Shown here piece after piece: positions 60,785 to 64,000 of a stretch of DNA of 64,000 bases; within the stretch, counting starts at the first letter, position 1, and each line of letters begins with the position of its first letter. The DNA is from Blastomyces gilchristii SLH14081. Taxonomy: Eukaryota > Ascomycota > Eurotiomycetes > Onygenales > Ajellomycetaceae. Location of the stretch: positions 557,493-621,492 of the forward strand of contig NW_003101678.1 of the NCBI RefSeq assembly GCF_000003855.2. Reading direction: 5' to 3'. The notes under the pieces were generated by a model, which did no database searches, was not told where the DNA came from, and was given only the letters and a program-made list of their open reading frames with translations. The position numbers and the translations under genes are program-made.

Positions 60785-62243
60785 ATGGCACCCATTCTAA
60801 GCACTCGTTTTCTAGGGCAGTTGAATTGCTGGGCGTTCCCTCAGCTCCAGGCGAGGAGTCTATCTGCCCTCTCTGCCCATAGCTGGTCCTATCCGCCTTC
60901 AGTTTCAGATGTTGCCAAAGATGAGGTAACGAGGCTTGCGTCGAGTCCCCGGCGGCCTTTGACGCTCACAGACCTCCTCAAGTAAGCAAAAGAATGACAT
61001 GTATATCATTTTCCAGAATTGCACATAGTGGTTCATCATGACAAACTGACAATCGCATCATTCAAGACATGGACGCCCGCCGCTATCACAAGAAGCGCTC
61101 CTCGCATCAGCGAACTTTACTCTCTCTTTACTTCCTACTCGTCTAGCCTACCGAATTCAAGCACTGAGAAATCTTCCGTTTATCGTCGTGTCGAATCCGC
61201 ATATTTCCAAAATTTATAACAATTATTTGCACTCTCTTTCAACCCTCCTTCCGTACCAGCAGCGGCGAATTACAAGCATGGAGGAGGAGATACAGTTTAC
61301 CGACGTCATGGCTGATCTTGTTCAAACCCATACAAATACTATTCCCGTACTGGCACGAGGATTTCTGGAATGTAGGAAGTATATCAGCCCCGCCGAAGTC
61401 ACTAAATTTCTCGAAGAGCATTTACGAGCCCGAATCGGTACCCGATTGATAGCCCAACAGCATCTTGCGTTGCATATGGCTTCGCAGCCACCAGTGGATG
61501 GCACGAAGCAGGGATGGACTACACCACCAAACTATATCGGAGTAATCGATACCGCACTACGCCCCGCACAGCTTATTCGAACGTGCGAAGAATTTGTTGC
61601 AGAAATATGTGAGCTAAAATATGGCGTTCGACCGCGCCTTGTGATTGATGGAGAACCAGATATCACTTTTGCACATATCCCCGTTCACGTGGAATATATC
61701 ATCACGGAATTATTGAAGAATGCGTTTCGGGCAGTTGTGGAATCGGGCAATGAACGTGAGCCGGTAGAGGTCACTATAGCTGCTGCTCCAGATGTACCAG
61801 ATCGCCATACACAGGAGCATTCCCTAAGTAGTGAGAAGCCTTCAGATGCTGAAGTGGATTTCCGTATTGGCAAGGACATTGGGGAATTACCTGATAGAAA
61901 TGAGCTGCTTGCGCCGCTTTACTCCTCCACTCAAAGTATCACGATCCGCATCCGTGATCGTGGAGGCGGAGTACATCCTGATCTTCTTTCTAATATCTGG
62001 TCCTACAATTTTACCACTTATAAAGAAGACGATCTTCCAGGTGGAGATAATGGAAACATTGACGCCCTGAATGCCCTCTCCGGTAGCGGAGCCAACACCA
62101 GTAGCATAGCTGGCCTTGGCTACGGGTTACCCTTAAGCAGAGCATATGCAGAATACTTCGGTGGCAGTATTGCAGTGCAGAGTCTGTGGGGATGGGGAAC
62201 GGATGTATATCTAACTTTACAGGGTGTGGGAAAAGTCGAATAA
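60785..62243 (+). CDS. Mitochondrial pyruvate dehydrogenase kinase
   Basis: Two exons, 60785-60981 and 61067-62243, with an 85-bp phase-2 intron, give 457 residues. The enzyme phosphorylates and inactivates the E1-alpha subunit of pyruvate dehydrogenase (or a related branched-chain complex) in the mitochondrial matrix. The N-terminus (MAPILSTRFLGQLNCW, Arg/Ser-rich, few acids) looks like a matrix-targeting presequence. A helical BCDHK-type regulatory domain (about 60-230) has NLPFIVVSNPHI and FLEEHLRARIGTRLIAQQHLAL. The GHKL ATPase domain has the N box TELLKNAFRA (Asn284), the G1 box DRGGGV and the G2 box GLGYGLPLSRAYAEYFGG. An insertion rich in Ser/Glu lies between the N and G1 boxes, as is common in fungal enzymes. 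Yeast Pkp1/Pkp2 are the relatives; which paralogue this is cannot be decided. Confidence 0.94.
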
Positions 62244-62334
62244 CATATCAGATCTATTTTTCTATCTCGAGATGATGAGAAATTAAAAAAGAAAAGAAAA
62301 GAAAAGAAAAGAATATCTAGCCATGACAAGAGAC
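62244..62334. other. Short convergent 3' region
   Basis: 91 bp between the stops of the kinase gene (+) and the carboxyltransferase gene (-), with AAAAG repeats at 62287-62311. The 3' UTRs must overlap. Confidence 0.6.
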
Positions 62335-64000
62335 TTAAAAGAAGTTCGGCTGAATCTTTCCATTTGCCCTGTCTAATAACCGCTGAGGGATGATGACATC
62401 ATACACGCGCCCAGCCCAGGCACAGCATATCGAGCGCGTGTCTTTGGGATCGACAATTTCTTCCACCCCAAATGCATTCGCCGTTCTGACTGGATTCATG
62501 AGTCGAAGATATTCTTCTTCCAGCTCCTTGTATCGCTCTGCCTTTTTCCCGACCTTCTCTGCCTCTCGCAGTTCATGACGGTGACCAACTTCGATGCCGC
62601 CATCTAATGGTAGTGATCCCCATTGCCCGGATGGCCAGGCACATTGCATTGCGGGATCTCGACACCCAACCATAATACCGCCAGCCACACCATATACTCT
62701 CCTTGTGATAACGTTGAAAATTGGCATTGTGGTGGAAAAGTAGGTCTTGCCAAGCTCTACACCCCAGCGCATGGTCGCACTTCTTTCTGCTACAGTCCCA
62801 ATGGCGTATCCGGCTGCAAATATTGTCAGTAAAGCGCTCGTCACTTTTGGTTGAAGGAGGAATTGTCTGTTTGATAGTACTTACGGACGTCAACGAATTG
62901 AAGAAGTGGGAGGTTCATCACGTCACACAGCTTCAAAAATCTGGTCAACTTTTGGCTTCCGGCCGCATCTAAAGCGCCACTGTTTACTTCGCAATTCGAG
63001 GAGATAAGCCCCACGGGTCTACCTCCCAGTCTAGCAAGACCAGTGATAGCAGTCGTCCCCCATAGCGCCCCGATTTCGAACCATGATCCTTGATCTACCA
63101 CAGAATTTATGATGGTTCGGGGGTTGTACATTCTCGTTTGCTTTCTTGGGATGATTGTTCGAAGCCAAATATCTTCTCTGCCCTCCGGGTCACTGCACGG
63201 AACCACAGGTGGTGCTTCGGTACCGCAATTGGGCAAATATCCGAGAACAGTCCTGAGTTGCTCGAAGCATTCTGCTTCGTTTGCGGCAAGATTGTCTATC
63301 GTGCCGTTTGTGCAATGCATCATCGAACCGCCCAGGTCCTGGAAATCGAGACCTTCCTCGAAAGTGGCGCCTTCAACGATCTTCGGGCCGGCGTTGAAGA
63401 GAGCACCTATGTCCGCTGCCATAACTGAAAAATGGCAGGAAACGACTCTTGCAGCGCCCAGTCCGATCTACTCGCAGAAAAACAGTTCAGAAAAATACCC
63501 AAACGCCCAAATTTCAGAGGGAAAGGGAAACTCACCGCCGGTCCAACGACTGCACCTAAATTCGGCACACCTGAGTTAAGTTGCTCAACCATCGGATGAA
63601 ACGAGCTGACATGCGGTATGTACGACCATCCCTCCTTTCTGATCGTCGTCACACTCCCACCCCCCGAACTCCCATCCACCAATTTAATAATGGGCAATTT
63701 CATCGCAACGGCCATTTTTTCCGCATACATGGTTTTCTCCGCTATCGCGCCGTCCGCGTGTCCTCCACGAATGGTGAAATCATCCGCAGTGAACACGATG
63801 GTCCGGCCTCGCAACTTGCCTAGGCCCTGCAGATTGTTGGTGGCCGTAAATGCCACGGGTTTCTCTGTCAGTGGGCCTGTTTGCTGCCATTTCACCCTGC
63901 CGCTGACGGACCCTATTTCGCGAAACGTCCCTGGGTCAAGTAGCTGGTCTATGCGTTCGCGGACCCATAGCTTTCCAGCCTGTTTCTGTCTGATGTAGCC
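62335..64000 (-). CDS. Acyl-CoA carboxyltransferase-type protein (partial)
   Basis: The window shows 508 residues from three exons on the minus strand: 64000 (continuing beyond) to 63536, 63467-62885 and 62813-62335. The N-terminus lies outside. The sequence is a biotin-dependent carboxyltransferase of the AccD/PccB/MccB fold. The N-domain has RIDQLLDPGTFREIGSVSG, TADDFTIRGGHADGAI, AEKMAVAMKLPIIKLVDGSSGGG and GPAIGLGAARV. The C-domain has INSVVDQGSWFEIGALWG, RLGGRPVGLISSN, GSQKLTRFLKLCDVMNLPLLQFVDV and PGYAIG. It differs from the catabolic methylcrotonyl-CoA carboxylase subunit in lacking the usual NYGMCGRAY block; instead it has GGIMVGCRDPAMQCAWPSGQWGSLPLDGG. It probably acts on a small acyl-CoA, but substrate and biotin-carrier partner are unknown. 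It is tail-to-tail with the kinase gene. Confidence 0.88.

Overview
This window is nuclear DNA of a filamentous ascomycete. Genes carry many short introns (about 45-390 bp, mostly GT...AG), intergenic DNA is rich in pyrimidine tracts and homopolymers, and the gene set is typically fungal: the dynactin large subunit, Csf1, eEF2, Bms1, a fungal bZIP with a C-terminal DUF3425-like region, a DUF300 protein and a mitochondrial pyruvate dehydrogenase kinase. The recurring intergenic motif TACTCCGTA and the overall gene style suggest Eurotiomycetes (Onygenales or Eurotiales). That placement is inference; the species cannot be told from the sequence. A run of exactly 100 Ns (51773-51872) is an assembly gap.

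Layout. 1-1674: no supported gene. 1675-5821 (+): dynactin p150 (ro-3). 7393-8894 (-): fungal protein of unknown function with a previously hidden first exon. 8895-12561: 3.7 kb without a gene. 12562-14564 (-): six-exon DUF300/OST-alpha-like membrane protein, divergent from 15112-24954 (+) CSF1, a giant bridge-like lipid-transfer protein. 26356-29500 (+): elongation factor 2 with 8-nt and 16-nt leading exons. 30833-33855 (+): RBM26/27-like CCCH + RRM protein with a tandem NAGNAG acceptor. 35118-36802 (+): short-chain dehydrogenase. 37885-39740 (-): Ser/Pro-rich protein with a Whi5/Nrm1-like motif. 40715-44523 (-): BMS1 ribosome-biogenesis GTPase.

44524-49644 is gene-poor and holds a broken aminoglycoside-phosphotransferase-like kinase (47692-48491, -). 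49645-50312 (+): small I9-type protease inhibitor in four exons. 50313-53282: low-complexity DNA around the gap. 53283-54156 (-): a secreted protein with a complete LAS-type (M15/hedgehog/lysostaphin) zinc-peptidase signature, one of the most interesting genes here. 56082-57417 (-): bZIP factor. 58688-59514 (+): small protein that looks like a minimal/AbiEii-like nucleotidyltransferase fold. 59684-60712 (-) and 60785-62243 (+): an unknown protein and pyruvate dehydrogenase kinase, divergent with only 72 bp between their start codons. 62335 to beyond 64000 (-): a biotin-dependent carboxyltransferase-type protein, cut by the window edge.

The core genes act independently in microtubule transport, lipid transfer, translation, RNA processing, ribosome assembly and mitochondrial carbon metabolism. 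No biosynthetic cluster or mobile element was recognised. All exon structures were read by eye from splice signals, reading frame and family conservation. I see no clear undescribed multi-gene system; the best leads are the LAS-type secreted protein, the nucleotidyltransferase-like protein, the decaying kinase and the Whi5-like protein.
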